64,000 nt of DNA, from the IMG/VR virus record IMGVR_UViG_3300026484_000295, positions 1 through 64,000 of that record; one strand, written 5' to 3'. Source of the DNA: a virus. The translations under genes were made by a program, and so were the position numbers. This document shows, in pieces, positions 15,428 to 25,483 of the stretch. Positions within the stretch are counted from its first letter, which is position 1, and every line of letters starts with the position of its first letter. The notes beneath the pieces are model-generated. The model saw nothing but the letters and a program-made list of their open reading frames with translations. It was not told the origin of the DNA and made no database searches.

Positions 15428-15733
15428 ATGAAAGAGAATCTTATACAAATAGGTAAAATCTTATATATTATTATAGATTATAAACAATATGCAAAGATAA
15501 TAAAAGGTGAGATTATTAACTTAACTAATGATAATTTCTGTATTAATACATTTGAAATGGGGAAAAATAAAGGGACTTTTGTTTTTAGTTTTACGCAACC
15601 CAATATATTTATTTCAGACAATAAGGGTGATGCCAACCTTATATTTCACGCGATCAATTTTAGAAGTCAAAACTATGAGGATACACCGGATATTTTAGAA
15701 TCGAAAAAAAAATATCCGGAATTATGGATTTAA
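15428..15733 (+). CDS. hypothetical protein (101 aa), probably leaderless mRNA
   Basis: Not recognised. It lies alone on the plus strand within the minus-strand structural operon and meets the 15734 gene end to end. TTGTATAAT (15412-15420) ends 7 nt before the ATG, so transcription would start at or next to the start codon. Confidence 0.55.
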   Translation: MKENLIQIGKILYIIIDYKQYAKIIKGEIINLTNDNFCINTFEMGKNKGTFVFSFTQPNIFISDNKGDANLIFHAINFRSQNYEDTPDILESKKKYPELWI

Positions 15734-16957
15734 CTATTGTGTTGTACCTGTGGCATCAACCCAATCAGTACCATTCCACCAAATAGGTATATTTAAATCA
15801 GTATCAAAATACATAGTACCAATAACTATACCCGACGGTCTATCAAGAGAATTCCCAGATCTAACCTGTGTTTCATTATATAAGTTCTGCACTTTATTAG
15901 ATGAATATACTGTGGTTGTACTAGGAGTTTCATCATCAATCGAAACTGAAGAAGTTACAGTACTTATATTTGAACTAGTAATTATAGCCTCAATTACACC
16001 ATCACCATTTTCAACAAAAAGTCCAGCAGGATATGTTTTAGAGTCAATTGTTGCACCTTCACCTAAATAAGTTAAATCTCTCCATTCGTTCACCTTTGAA
16101 TCTTTAAACTTTATTAAACCACTATCAGTCTGTATAAATGTTTTTGCATATATATAATCACTGCAAAATATGGCATTATCTGTACCTATATACCCATGAA
16201 ATTGCGTGTTTGATGGAATAGATACACCGTTTGATAATCTAGGGCCAGTCATAGTAACCATCTTATATTCTGACGGGTGTGGACTAGGATTATGTTTCAT
16301 ATTAAAAACTACAGACGGATTACCATCGCTATCAGTATGTTCCAATGTAGTATTTTCAAAATCAAAAGTTCCAGTAGAATCCATATTTGGTATTATGGGT
16401 GTTAGTATTTTTTTATCTACAATATTGAATTCTAATTTAGATATATCTCCTTTATCATATGTATCCTCAGAAAGAGAGCCAAATTTAAAATATTTAAAAT
16501 CGCCTATTGGCAAAGATACTTTAATATTGGATATAGTTTCAGTATTCTCTAATCTAGTAGTAGCAAAAATAATCCAATCGATATTATTTTCTGAACAATA
16601 AAAATTTATAACGGGAGTGTATTGCCAATTTTTAGATGTTAATTTTATTCGGTTAAATTCTTGAGCAGATGCAAAAGTAAAATAAACAAAATTTCCATCG
16701 GGGGTATTGTCTAAAGCATTAAGAGTTACAAAAGCTGTACTTCCATCAATTAGATTTTCAATATTCCCTGATACTATATCAAATGTACTTGTTACATTAA
16801 TCAAAGTACGTCTATCTCCTGAATTATAGGCTGTATTGGCAGGCACTATTTCATCCGAACTATATACGATTCCATCTGATGTAATATCTAATGGCATACC
16901 ATTATACTCAAAACTTTTTGGTCTGAAATCACTTAAATATATCATAAAATTCTCCAA
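15734..16957 (-). CDS. tail fibre protein with F5/8C-like domain
   Basis: 407 aa. The N-terminal half carries a discoidin/F5/8-type C-like beta sandwich (LIDGSTAFVTL, FNRIKLTSKNW, NDWIIFATTRL-like), a carbohydrate-binding fold. The C-terminus has a fibre-type ending (IGTMYFDTDLNIPIWWNGTD). It overlaps the upstream fibre gene by 16 nt. It probably helps host-surface recognition. Confidence 0.6.
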   Translation of the reverse strand: MENFMIYLSDFRPKSFEYNGMPLDITSDGIVYSSDEIVPANTAYNSGDRRTLINVTSTFDIVSGNIENLIDGSTAFVTLNALDNTPDGNFVYFTFASAQEFNRIKLTSKNWQYTPVINFYCSENNIDWIIFATTRLENTETISNIKVSLPIGDFKYFKFGSLSEDTYDKGDISKLEFNIVDKKILTPIIPNMDSTGTFDFENTTLEHTDSDGNPSVVFNMKHNPSPHPSEYKMVTMTGPRLSNGVSIPSNTQFHGYIGTDNAIFCSDYIYAKTFIQTDSGLIKFKDSKVNEWRDLTYLGEGATIDSKTYPAGLFVENGDGVIEAIITSSNISTVTSSVSIDDETPSTTTVYSSNKVQNLYNETQVRSGNSLDRPSGIVIGTMYFDTDLNIPIWWNGTDWVDATGTTQ

Positions 16958-18822
16958 TCATTATTTATAAATACCAACTCAAATGTTTCATCATTTGTAT
17001 TCACTATTAGTGGTGAGGATGATTTCATAAAGGTATTATTCGATTCAATAGTTAAATTATTTACTGAAAAATCCCCTGATAAACAATGTATTAATATTCT
17101 ATCAAAATTACTAACATTACTATCCGGCAATATAAGCGTTATAGGATTATTTGTAACATCAACATAATATCTTGAGCCAATCACCGCTGTAGCATCAGAA
17201 TTTAAGATAACATCAAATTGTAGCTGATGTATTAGATTTAATTTTAATTCTAATTCTGATTTTAACTGATTATCTGCTGATGTTCTCGTACTAACTTCAT
17301 CATTAAAATCAGACACCATTGTATCAATTCTATCAGTAAGGTTATTATCTGATGTGGTTCGATTTACTTGTTCTGTAATTATTTTATTATCTAAATCAGT
17401 TTTATTATCTTTTATTATAGTTTCTATTTTTAATAATGTATTATAATCAGTACTTACATCATCTAAAATGGATATTTTTGAATTATTAATATCGTTCGTT
17501 ATATCGATATATGATTTTAAACCGGATCCATTAGGGTCTGTAAAAATATATTTACTAGAATAAACACCACCTTCACTTTTAACTTGGTTTTTAATATCTG
17601 TATAACTAAAAGATGAAAGTGTATCTGCATTTGTGGCTGCATCCACCTTTATAGCTTTAACATTTAATTTAACATCATTATTACTAAAAAATCCATCTGC
17701 TTCGTTTGTTGTTAAATTTGATGATGCATTAGTTAATATTCTACTTCTAGTAGTAGAAATAATATTTTCAGCAGTATTACCATTTAATGTATCTGCTTCT
17801 TTAGCATTATTAACTTTCGTTGTTAAGATTTCAGCCCGAAATTCAGTTATGGTTTTATTATCATTTGCATCACCAAAACGTACCGCTCTGCTTGCAGTAT
17901 TAGAGTTTAGTGCTGCAACTTTATCACTAAAATCCGTACTATTAATAACCCAAGTCTTATATTCCGTCCCTGTATAAATTTCACTACTCGAAACTACAAA
18001 TCTAGTAGCTTTATAAATTTCCGAATTACTATCTGTCTTTAATTCATCTTTTAATTCATCCCAAGATTTTGTATTCCCATTTGTCATCTTTAAACCATTA
18101 GCAGTAAATGCGTTGTAAACTAGCACCTCTTTTGCTTGTTCAGAGCTAAGAATATAATCTCGTAATTCTATTAAATTATAATCAACTGTACCATATTTTA
18201 TATGATTTGACGCATATACAATTAGTTCAGTTTCCCCTACTAAATCACCATTATTTCTTTTTAATTTAAGAGCCTGATTTGCTTCTTTTACTACTAACTC
18301 AGCTTGTGATGTATTATCTAATAGATGTGCATTATCAGCATTAACAGCGGTCCTTACATCTAAAGTATCTTCAGTTTTTCCAGCTAAAAGAGCAGAGTCT
18401 CTTACACGTCTTAAATTTACATCACTCATCAAACTTGCAACAGTAAATGTAGGTGAGTCAGGTAATTCTCCCGCTTTTAAACGTCTAGAAATATCTACTT
18501 CTAAATTAAATGGTTCTAATCCTCTAACCATTTCTGTATTATAAACACTAAGGGTATTTTCTGTTTTATATACTGGATCACCGTTGGTGTTTACCGTTGG
18601 TTCACCATTAATATCGACACTTCTTATTTTTTCAGTATTATCCGAAAAAACTGAATGATTAACATTAAGAGAACTTTCTGTTTTTCCACCTAATTTAGTT
18701 GAATCTAAAACACTTAAATTACGTTCGTATTTTCCACCTAATTTAGCGGCATCTCCTACTCTTTTTGTACCAAAATAAATTTTATTAAATTCAGTTATTA
18801 TTCTATCAAAAATTAATCTCAT
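16942..18822 (-). CDS. long tail fibre protein
   Basis: 626 aa. The N-terminal third repeats LGGKTE/LAGKTE-like motifs spaced about 20-80 aa apart, a hallmark of large-phage fibres. The middle is coiled-coil-like (ITEQVNRTTSDNNLTDRIDT). The C-terminus is a small beta domain related to the end of the 14874-15350 product. This gives a fibrous, probably trimeric, protein. Confidence 0.65.
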   Translation of the reverse strand: MRLIFDRIITEFNKIYFGTKRVGDAAKLGGKYERNLSVLDSTKLGGKTESSLNVNHSVFSDNTEKIRSVDINGEPTVNTNGDPVYKTENTLSVYNTEMVRGLEPFNLEVDISRRLKAGELPDSPTFTVASLMSDVNLRRVRDSALLAGKTEDTLDVRTAVNADNAHLLDNTSQAELVVKEANQALKLKRNNGDLVGETELIVYASNHIKYGTVDYNLIELRDYILSSEQAKEVLVYNAFTANGLKMTNGNTKSWDELKDELKTDSNSEIYKATRFVVSSSEIYTGTEYKTWVINSTDFSDKVAALNSNTASRAVRFGDANDNKTITEFRAEILTTKVNNAKEADTLNGNTAENIISTTRSRILTNASSNLTTNEADGFFSNNDVKLNVKAIKVDAATNADTLSSFSYTDIKNQVKSEGGVYSSKYIFTDPNGSGLKSYIDITNDINNSKISILDDVSTDYNTLLKIETIIKDNKTDLDNKIITEQVNRTTSDNNLTDRIDTMVSDFNDEVSTRTSADNQLKSELELKLNLIHQLQFDVILNSDATAVIGSRYYVDVTNNPITLILPDSNVSNFDRILIHCLSGDFSVNNLTIESNNTFMKSSSPLIVNTNDETFELVFINNDWRIL

Positions 18823-18832
18823 TTATATTTCC

Positions 18833-19483
18833 TTAAATATTTTGATTGATATTATCATCAGCAATATTCTCATTAAATCTATCAATTAATGATTGTTGGT
18901 AACTATCCAATGAATCTGAAACAAAATAATCGATAGCAATTTGTTCAGATTCTATTTTAGCATTATTTATCAATCTAGTATAATCATCTTTTATATTTTG
19001 AAGTGACCAATCTTCTAATAACTTAGCATTGACATTATTGATATACTTTAATATTAAATTATCAGTTTCTTGCTTTTTATAAAAATCGGTAATAAGGTTC
19101 CCACCAAGAATATCCTTAGATATTTCAGCTAAGTTTTTTCCTTCTAAAGTTGCAGCATTCACGTTACTAAGATCAACTAATGGATACCACCAAAACGTAC
19201 CATCGGTCGGTACATTCCCTTTATTCTGATTTTGTTTTGATACGTACATCGATCCATTATAACCAACAATATCATCGACTAAATACTTATATTCAGAATC
19301 CCACACGGCAACCTTTACACCTGAGGTAGTATCTGTTGTACTTGTATTACTATCCATCACAACAGTACCATCTGAACTTTGAATACGGGATATATACCAT
19401 TGCCCATCATCCCAGTCAAGTATAATTTTTGCTTCTTGTGCCATATCTGGTATTACAATATTGAGATTCGTTTCATCTGCCAT
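18833..19483 (-). CDS. virion protein with carbohydrate-binding-module-like segment
   Basis: 216 aa from ATG 19483. I prefer this to ATG 19498 because the latter lies inside the SD (TGAGGTG). Residues about 55-95 (VAVWDSEYKYLVDDIVGYNG, then FWWYPL) resemble CBM5/12-type chitin-binding modules used as fibre adaptors. First gene of the operon 19483-10765. Confidence 0.6.
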   Translation of the reverse strand: MADETNLNIVIPDMAQEAKIILDWDDGQWYISRIQSSDGTVVMDSNTSTTDTTSGVKVAVWDSEYKYLVDDIVGYNGSMYVSKQNQNKGNVPTDGTFWWYPLVDLSNVNAATLEGKNLAEISKDILGGNLITDFYKKQETDNLILKYINNVNAKLLEDWSLQNIKDDYTRLINNAKIESEQIAIDYFVSDSLDSYQQSLIDRFNENIADDNINQNI

Positions 19484-19580
19484 ATTTTTGCACCTCATTA
19501 ATTATTTCTATTATTTATTACTAACATTAATATTTTTGTATAATGTTTAAGATATTCAATAAAGTAAAAGGTATATTAGT

Positions 19581-20114
19581 GTGGCAAAACGTAAAAGCAT
19601 AAAAAAGAAAATTCTAAATAAGCCAAGACCATTAGCTCAAACATATATTGAAGATATTTTTGACTTTGAAAATATAGAAAATAAAGATGAAATTGTTATA
19701 GAAAACAACATTGATTCAATCGATAAAAAATTAATTTCAGAAGAGGAATTATTAAATAATAAACAATTTAACTACAAATTGGATGTTATTATTTCGAGAA
19801 TCGAATTTGAAAAATCTTTTGCATTTCTTTTTGATTATATTAAAAGTAGCCAATTATATCAAATATATCATATTGATGAAAAAAGAGATGAATATGATAT
19901 AATATTAGATAAAATTAGCCTTCATTATATTAAACGATTAGCTAAAATAAATTTAAATTATAATGAATATAAAAATATTTTATTTTATTTTGATAATCTT
20001 AAAACATTATATGGATTATTTAAAAGAGCTTCTATTAATGAAAAAGAGAAACTTAATAAAATACTAAAGAAAATTAATAGCATGCATGACTATGTCAGTA
20101 GATTATTATTTTAA
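19581..20114 (+). CDS. hypothetical protein (177 aa), GTG start
   Basis: Not recognised. A basic start (AKRKSIKKKILNK) is followed by an acidic segment and a helical C-terminal two-thirds. GTG start, AAAAGG upstream, and TTTTTGTATAAT further up. It precedes the polymerase fragment. Confidence 0.6.
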   Translation: MAKRKSIKKKILNKPRPLAQTYIEDIFDFENIENKDEIVIENNIDSIDKKLISEEELLNNKQFNYKLDVIISRIEFEKSFAFLFDYIKSSQLYQIYHIDEKRDEYDIILDKISLHYIKRLAKINLNYNEYKNILFYFDNLKTLYGLFKRASINEKEKLNKILKKINSMHDYVSRLLF

Positions 20115-20155
20115 AAATATAAGATTGTATAATTATAATATAAAATGGAGGATGT

Positions 20156-20959
20156 ATGAGTAAATTAGAAGAATTAATTAATGAATTAACAGACGATGAA
20201 CTTGAATATTTGCAAGAAACAGTATTTACTGAAGATGGGGAAGTCATATCAAAAAAAGATTTTGAAAAGATACTACATTATGAAACGACCATGGAATCAC
20301 AGCAAGACGCCGTACAATTCGCTCTTAAAATCAACCTTAATAGTATCTATGGAGTTCAAATTATGCCACATTTTAAATTTGCTGATGAATGGCAAGCATT
20401 AGGTGCTTCAACCACTTTAACAGGAAGAATTTTATCAAAATACGGACTTATTGAAACCATAGAGCAATTTTTTAATCCTGAAAGAGAAAGTAGATTCGAA
20501 TTTCCATTACTTGATAATATTATTGTTGCTGCCGATGATGATGAATTCTTTGAAAATCCAGAATCACAAAAATTAAGAAGTGCAGTAATTTCCGATACTG
20601 ATAGTGTAACAAAAGATGCAACAATTGAAACGGATTTATTCGGCGTTATTAGATTTGATGATTTAGAGACAAAAGCATCACATATTACAACCGAAAACAA
20701 TAAAGAATATTTTTATTTTGATACTCCATTACAGGTTACAAATTATATTGACAATAAAGTAGTTTTTGATGAAGTTCAATATCTATATGCGCATAAAGTT
20801 GAGAAGGAAGTTTTTAAAATAGAATTAGAGGATGGCAGTTCGATTAAAGTAACTGAAGACCACTCTATAATGGTTTTAGATGAGAATGGAGAACCAACTA
20901 TTAAAAAGAAACCATCAGAATTATCAGTAGATGATATATGTATGGTTTACAATAAATAG
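20156..20959 (+). CDS. 43: family B DNA polymerase (gp43-like), middle fragment fused to split-intein N-half
   Basis: 267 aa. Residues 1-149 are polymerase palm/fingers: motif B KINLNSIYG (58-66) up to SDTD (146-149). Residue 150 starts an intein: SVTKDATIE (block A, Ser instead of Cys), TEDHSIMV (block B, T233/H236), ELSVDDICMV (end of the N-half). The partner C-half is at 41177-42331. Splicing would give SDTD+SCYF, the motif C aspartates. The exonuclease domain and motif A are missing and must lie in another gene outside the window. SD GGAGG. Confidence 0.9.
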   Translation: MSKLEELINELTDDELEYLQETVFTEDGEVISKKDFEKILHYETTMESQQDAVQFALKINLNSIYGVQIMPHFKFADEWQALGASTTLTGRILSKYGLIETIEQFFNPERESRFEFPLLDNIIVAADDDEFFENPESQKLRSAVISDTDSVTKDATIETDLFGVIRFDDLETKASHITTENNKEYFYFDTPLQVTNYIDNKVVFDEVQYLYAHKVEKEVFKIELEDGSSIKVTEDHSIMVLDENGEPTIKKKPSELSVDDICMVYNK

Positions 20960-20967
20960 GGCAAGTT

Positions 20968-21684
20968 ATGTTTAAATGTATGTGTGGTAAGACATATAAA
21001 ACTGAAAAAGGACACTTAAATCATATATCATCTTGCAAATATAATAATATAGATTTAAAAAAAATTTATAGATTAGGTCTTATTATCCATGAAAATAATA
21101 AATTCTTATTCCATGTACACTTTGGGAAAATTAATAAATTGAAAAAAGAAAGTAATTATACTAAAAGTGAAGCTGAGGAAATATTACTAAAAGAAAATAT
21201 TTTTAAATATCGAAAATCACTTTGGGATATATTAGAAATATGGCAAGATGAATTATTGCCAAGTGAATATCGAATATTTACAGGATGGGCATTTAAAACA
21301 TATAAAGATATTACATTATTATCTTTAAAAAATACTCTTGGTAACACAAAAGTAATTTATCGTTTTAATTTAGAAAATACAAATAAGATGATTAAAAAAC
21401 GTATAGATGATAGCTTACTATATATTCACAGTAATAAGACCTTTTATAATGATTTTGATTTTGTAGAAGCTTTAATTACTGGAAATATTTCCATGTATTA
21501 TGTTCTATTCAATGATTGGCTTGCATCAGAATGGTTTGGACGTTTGGAATCAGATTTACAACATGAATTAGAATATTATGTGTCCATAGCTTCTAAAATT
21601 ATTATCGAACGTTTATCACACAATGAATTTGATGAATTGCAACAATTAGCAAATTCAGACACTCCAATAATTTATGCGATGTAA
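20968..21684 (+). CDS. zinc-finger protein of unknown function (238 aa)
   Basis: An N-terminal zinc finger (CMCGKTYKTEKGHLNHISSC) resembles those of the local homing endonucleases. The remaining helical 200 aa show no nuclease motif I can identify. It starts 8 nt after the intein N-half stop, where fractured phage genes often carry a homing gene. It could be a degenerate mobile-element protein. Confidence 0.5.
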   Translation: MFKCMCGKTYKTEKGHLNHISSCKYNNIDLKKIYRLGLIIHENNKFLFHVHFGKINKLKKESNYTKSEAEEILLKENIFKYRKSLWDILEIWQDELLPSEYRIFTGWAFKTYKDITLLSLKNTLGNTKVIYRFNLENTNKMIKKRIDDSLLYIHSNKTFYNDFDFVEALITGNISMYYVLFNDWLASEWFGRLESDLQHELEYYVSIASKIIIERLSHNEFDELQQLANSDTPIIYAM

Positions 21685-22117
21685 TATGAAATATGTATCC
21701 GGTGAATCTATATATACATGGTTTTTTAATATGTCAGGTGAACTCAAATATCATAAAGCAATAATAGAAAATTATGAATATATGGATGGAATGCAATGGG
21801 AAGTAATCGATACTTATAAATGCTACTATTTAAAACCTGAAAAAAAATTTTATATATTCACAAAACATAAAAGAAACTATATAAGAGTACAGGGACATAT
21901 GATACACAAGGATAAGCTAACAGCTAAGATCATTTTCTTACAATCAATTTTAAAAAAATTCGAAATAAATACATCAACAAGCGAAGAATTAAAAGTTATA
22001 ATTAATTATGCAAGTAACACTCTTAGTCAATATCTTAATAAATACCCTGAAAAGATTTTAGCGGCTTTACAAGTATCTAAAATAACTGATTCGTCAGATT
22101 TTTCTATTTGGAGATAA
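21674..22117 (+). CDS. hypothetical protein (147 aa)
   Basis: Not recognised. The start may be ATG 21674 or ATG 21686 (MKYVSGES); neither has a clear SD. Basic, mixed alpha/beta. It overlaps the previous gene and probably shares its mRNA. Confidence 0.55.
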   Translation: MRCNMKYVSGESIYTWFFNMSGELKYHKAIIENYEYMDGMQWEVIDTYKCYYLKPEKKFYIFTKHKRNYIRVQGHMIHKDKLTAKIIFLQSILKKFEINTSTSEELKVIINYASNTLSQYLNKYPEKILAALQVSKITDSSDFSIWR

Positions 22118-22119
22118 TT

Positions 22120-22623
22120 ATGGGAATGTATGACACCTTTGAAGTTAATAAGACAATAACATGTCCTCATTGTTCTAAAAATTTTCAATTGACACAAGGA
22201 TTACAAAGTAAGAATTTTGAAAAAGTATTAGAATACTACGAAATCGGTGATTTTATTGAATACGATGATAAATCATATATCACCGGCGAATATGATTGGT
22301 GCCCACATTGTAATAATACAGTCGATTTATATATTGGTATATACAAAGGTATTTATATTGGTATAGAACAAAATAAAGATATTATTAATGAAAAAATAGC
22401 TAATGTAGATATACTAAATTTTTATAAAAAATCATTTAAAAAATATAAGGAAACAGATATAAAATATCGTAAAATATATAATAGTATATCAAATACTATT
22501 GAACTTTTTAGTAAATCAAATAAAAATAAATTTATGTTAGGACTATTGTTGACTAAAGAAGATGTATTTGATTATAGTATTATTACTACATTAAAAAATA
22601 TTATTAATAAATTTAAAGGATAA
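22120..22623 (+). CDS. zinc-ribbon protein (167 aa)
   Basis: Starts at ATG 22120 (MGMYDTF) with SD GGAG; the upstream frame overlaps the previous gene. Two CPHC knuckles, at about residues 15-18 and 62-65, suggest one zinc ribbon. The C-terminal half is helical and lysine-rich. The function is unknown. Confidence 0.6.
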   Translation: MGMYDTFEVNKTITCPHCSKNFQLTQGLQSKNFEKVLEYYEIGDFIEYDDKSYITGEYDWCPHCNNTVDLYIGIYKGIYIGIEQNKDIINEKIANVDILNFYKKSFKKYKETDIKYRKIYNSISNTIELFSKSNKNKFMLGLLLTKEDVFDYSIITTLKNIINKFKG

Positions 22624-22678
22624 TTTAAGCAAATTTTCTTTATAATTTGTAAATTAATTAAAAAGAAGGATTAAAATA

Positions 22679-23233
22679 ATGATTGGAGCATTAAAAACAT
22701 TAGGAACTGTATTAACAATTGCGTCGACTGCATCATTTGGCAAAGACCTTTATGATAAACATAAAGATAAAAAAAGAGCCAGACAAATTAATGAGGTACA
22801 TAATTTTATTAGTTCATTAGATTTAGAAGCTTTACAAGATGCAATCGAAAGTAAAAATGAAGAAGCACTTATTGATGCAGTTGAGGACATAATTATAGCT
22901 GCTGAAACTGTAAAAAGTAAATCAGAATTAGAAGAACTAGCAGAAGATGCACAAGAATTAGCCACAAATATCATAGATAAAGTGTCTAAGGTAACATCTA
23001 CTGTTATAGATAAAGTCCAAGATAAAATTAATGATTATGAATTAGAAAAAGATATTGATCGTCCCACATATAAAGAATTTAAAAAATTAAAAAAACCTCT
23101 TGCCCTATATGCTAATGATGGTACACAATATATAATAACAGTAGATATGGTTAATGTATTTACTAATAACAAAACTAAGTCCGTAACTTACATTGTAGAT
23201 CCAAATGAAAGTATTATAGAAAAATTAGATTAA
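22679..23233 (+). CDS. hypothetical protein (184 aa), helical
   Basis: A short hydrophobic start (ALKTLGTVLTIASTASF) precedes a long acidic helical region with coiled-coil potential, then a small beta C-terminal domain (LALYANDGTQYIITVDM). SD AAGAAGGA. Not recognised. It overlaps the convergent primase stop by 4 nt. Confidence 0.55.
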   Translation: MIGALKTLGTVLTIASTASFGKDLYDKHKDKKRARQINEVHNFISSLDLEALQDAIESKNEEALIDAVEDIIIAAETVKSKSELEELAEDAQELATNIIDKVSKVTSTVIDKVQDKINDYELEKDIDRPTYKEFKKLKKPLALYANDGTQYIITVDMVNVFTNNKTKSVTYIVDPNESIIEKLD

Positions 23234-24372
23234 TGTTTAATTTTTCTACGCTTACCGATACCAATATTAGCTAATTTAGATTTTAATGTTAAATTGGTAT
23301 CCCCTGTTACTACACCATTCATTATCATATCGTAGGTTTCTAACCATCCAAATTTTTCAAAACTTTCACCCACATCCTTTGCAGGAGATGTAAATTTTGG
23401 ATATGAAACAACCCATTCAGGAATATTAGCTTTCAATACCGCTTTACCTAATTCCAATCCTTTTAAATCTGTATCCCACTTAAAATTTATTTTATCTTTA
23501 TCTAAAACAAACATAAGTTTCTTTTTTTGAAAATTAAAAGATTTTAAAATTTCCATTTGCTCATGAGTTATATTTTTAGATAAAACAGCCATACCATCAA
23601 AAATCCATGCATCAACTAAAGATTCTGTTATAAAAATCTGTTTAATATCTTCTGATTTAAATAACTTATCAAGCCCATAAATTATTCTCCCACGATCATT
23701 ATAATCCTCATCCGAAGGAGGATATAAATATTTGGTTTTTGTGGGAAAAAGTGCTCTTGCAGCAAATGAAATAAGTTTTCCATCAAAATAAATTGGGAAA
23801 ATTAATCTATTACTATAATCCCCTTCCAAACAAATAAATAATTCTTTAGAGGACGATATATCTTCCAAACCATGATTTTTAAGGTATTCTTTAGCTTTTT
23901 TTCTATTTTCAATAAATCTTTTTCTATATTGTATTGATATTTTATCTTTTTTCATCTTCAAGTTAATCGACACATCAGGTAATTCAATTTCCTTATATGT
24001 TATAAGTTCTATTTTATCATCATCAACTTCATCTTTTAATTCTTCTTGATCTTTTAATTCAGCTTTTGGAAATAATTTCTCTTTTTTAATTTCAAGAAGA
24101 ATAGCTCCTACTTTTTTCCATGCTGATTTTGATATAAAATTAGCTAAAGTATTAATATTTGAGCCAGTAAATCTATGTTTTCGACCACAATTAAAACATT
24201 GAAATCCTATTTCATCATGCTGAAATAAAAAGTGACTTCTTGGATTTTTACTACGACCATCATGACAATATGGACAACCTGTTAAGTTTTGTCGCCACCC
24301 TTTCGATGATGTATTACCCATTCTAAAATATTGAGTTATAAATCCTTCCTGTTTAATCCCGTAATTTATCAC
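23230..24372 (-). CDS. 61: DNA primase (T4 gp61/DnaG-like)
   Basis: 380 aa. An N-terminal zinc-binding domain (CPYC at 33-36, CFNC at 59-62) is followed by a primase core and TOPRIM fold (IFITESLVDAWIF around residue 245, then FVLDKDKINFKWD). It makes RNA primers for lagging-strand synthesis together with a replicative helicase not seen here. It sits at the downstream end of a minus-strand operon with the UvsY-like gene. Confidence 0.85.
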   Translation of the reverse strand: MINYGIKQEGFITQYFRMGNTSSKGWRQNLTGCPYCHDGRSKNPRSHFLFQHDEIGFQCFNCGRKHRFTGSNINTLANFISKSAWKKVGAILLEIKKEKLFPKAELKDQEELKDEVDDDKIELITYKEIELPDVSINLKMKKDKISIQYRKRFIENRKKAKEYLKNHGLEDISSSKELFICLEGDYSNRLIFPIYFDGKLISFAARALFPTKTKYLYPPSDEDYNDRGRIIYGLDKLFKSEDIKQIFITESLVDAWIFDGMAVLSKNITHEQMEILKSFNFQKKKLMFVLDKDKINFKWDTDLKGLELGKAVLKANIPEWVVSYPKFTSPAKDVGESFEKFGWLETYDMIMNGVVTGDTNLTLKSKLANIGIGKRRKIKH

Positions 24373-24700
24373 TTAATTCCTTTAATATATCTGCTAATTT
24401 ATTTTTTAAATATTTCTTATATTTTACAATTTTAGTCATTTTCTCAAACTTCCCAGAGATAATTTTTTTATCAGTTATAGAAAATTTAATCTTTGATAAA
24501 GAATCTGTATTTTCAAACGTTACAACTGATTTAATAAAGGACCAGGATACAATTACATAATTATATCCCTCTATTTCAAAAACACCAAAACGATATAAAC
24601 TTTTAGTATTTTTATTAATTTTTTTATGATTGATGTCGATACCTGATAAAATTAAAGCATTTATTAAAGTATCGAGGTATTTTTTATCTTTCTCAGTCAT
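24353..24700 (-). CDS. hypothetical protein (115 aa)
   Basis: Not recognised. A lysine-rich small protein, overlapping the primase start by 20 nt and the upstream gene by 4 nt, so probably translationally coupled. It may be a replication accessory by context only. Confidence 0.55.
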   Translation of the reverse strand: MTEKDKKYLDTLINALILSGIDINHKKINKNTKSLYRFGVFEIEGYNYVIVSWSFIKSVVTFENTDSLSKIKFSITDKKIISGKFEKMTKIVKYKKYLKNKLADILKELSDKLRD

Positions 24701-25023
24701 ACACTTCCTTCTTTTATTTTAAGTAAATGTGAATTATTTCCCGAACCCATTATCATAAAAGCTATTTCAGGATAGTCTTTATCAAAATTTGAAATTAATC
24801 TATTTTTTGCTATTAAACTTAAAGGTGTCAAATCTAAAATTAAATGTTCTTCATTAGTATATAGCATATCAAATATATCATATTTTTTTAATACTATGTC
24901 GGTTAATACAATTAAAATATAATCATTAAAACGTTCTAAAAATTTAGCATTATCAATCATTATATTCTTTATATCATTAGATATTGTATTAAGGGTATGC
25001 CTTTTAATTTCAATTATTAACAT
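24697..25023 (-). CDS. hypothetical protein (108 aa)
   Basis: Not recognised. Compact alpha/beta sequence with no motifs. Positioned 1 nt after the UvsY-like gene in the same operon. Confidence 0.55.
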   Translation of the reverse strand: MLIIEIKRHTLNTISNDIKNIMIDNAKFLERFNDYILIVLTDIVLKKYDIFDMLYTNEEHLILDLTPLSLIAKNRLISNFDKDYPEIAFMIMGSGNNSHLLKIKEGSV

Positions 25024-25024
25024 T

Positions 25025-25483
25025 TTAATACATTATATTATGTTGAATTTTATGAAGATCAATTATACCTTTAACTTTCCAATCAAATGCAGACAATTCC
25101 TTTTCCTTTGTCTGCATGGCATGAATAGTTTGTTCCATTTTACGTAATAATGATTTAGTCGCTTTATATTCTGACAGTTTTCTAATTTCCCGTTCATAGT
25201 CTTTAGTAGTTTTTAATAGTTCGGGAAAACCATCATAATCTTCTGCTATACTGTGAAATTGTTGTGAATGCCATGATTCAAATTCTGTCTCTAAATCAGC
25301 ATACATCAATCTAATCTTAAACATTATCTTTGTAAGTTTTGATTGATGGAAAGATGCAAGAGCGATAGACTCTTGCAATTTTTCAAGATCAATTTTTGGA
25401 TCTAATGAAAAATTCATTATTTCGGTTAGATCATCAAATTCATAATCAGTTAGGACTTCTTGAAGAAATTCTAATTGCGACAT
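25025..25483 (-). CDS. uvsY: UvsY-like recombination mediator
   Basis: 152 aa, close to T4 UvsY (137 aa). All-helical. A central E..I..L..YK segment and a C-terminal pattern (FDWKVKGIIDLHKIQ) resemble T4-type recombination mediators, which load the UvsX recombinase onto ssDNA coated with gp32. The assignment rests on length, helical pattern and operon context rather than a strict motif. Confidence 0.5.
   Translation of the reverse strand: MSQLEFLQEVLTDYEFDDLTEIMNFSLDPKIDLEKLQESIALASFHQSKLTKIMFKIRLMYADLETEFESWHSQQFHSIAEDYDGFPELLKTTKDYEREIRKLSEYKATKSLLRKMEQTIHAMQTKEKELSAFDWKVKGIIDLHKIQHNIMY

Noticed and set aside
20356-20700. Minus-strand ORF opposite the polymerase fragment
   Set aside because: Serine-rich antisense shadow. 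The plus strand carries polymerase motif B and the intein.
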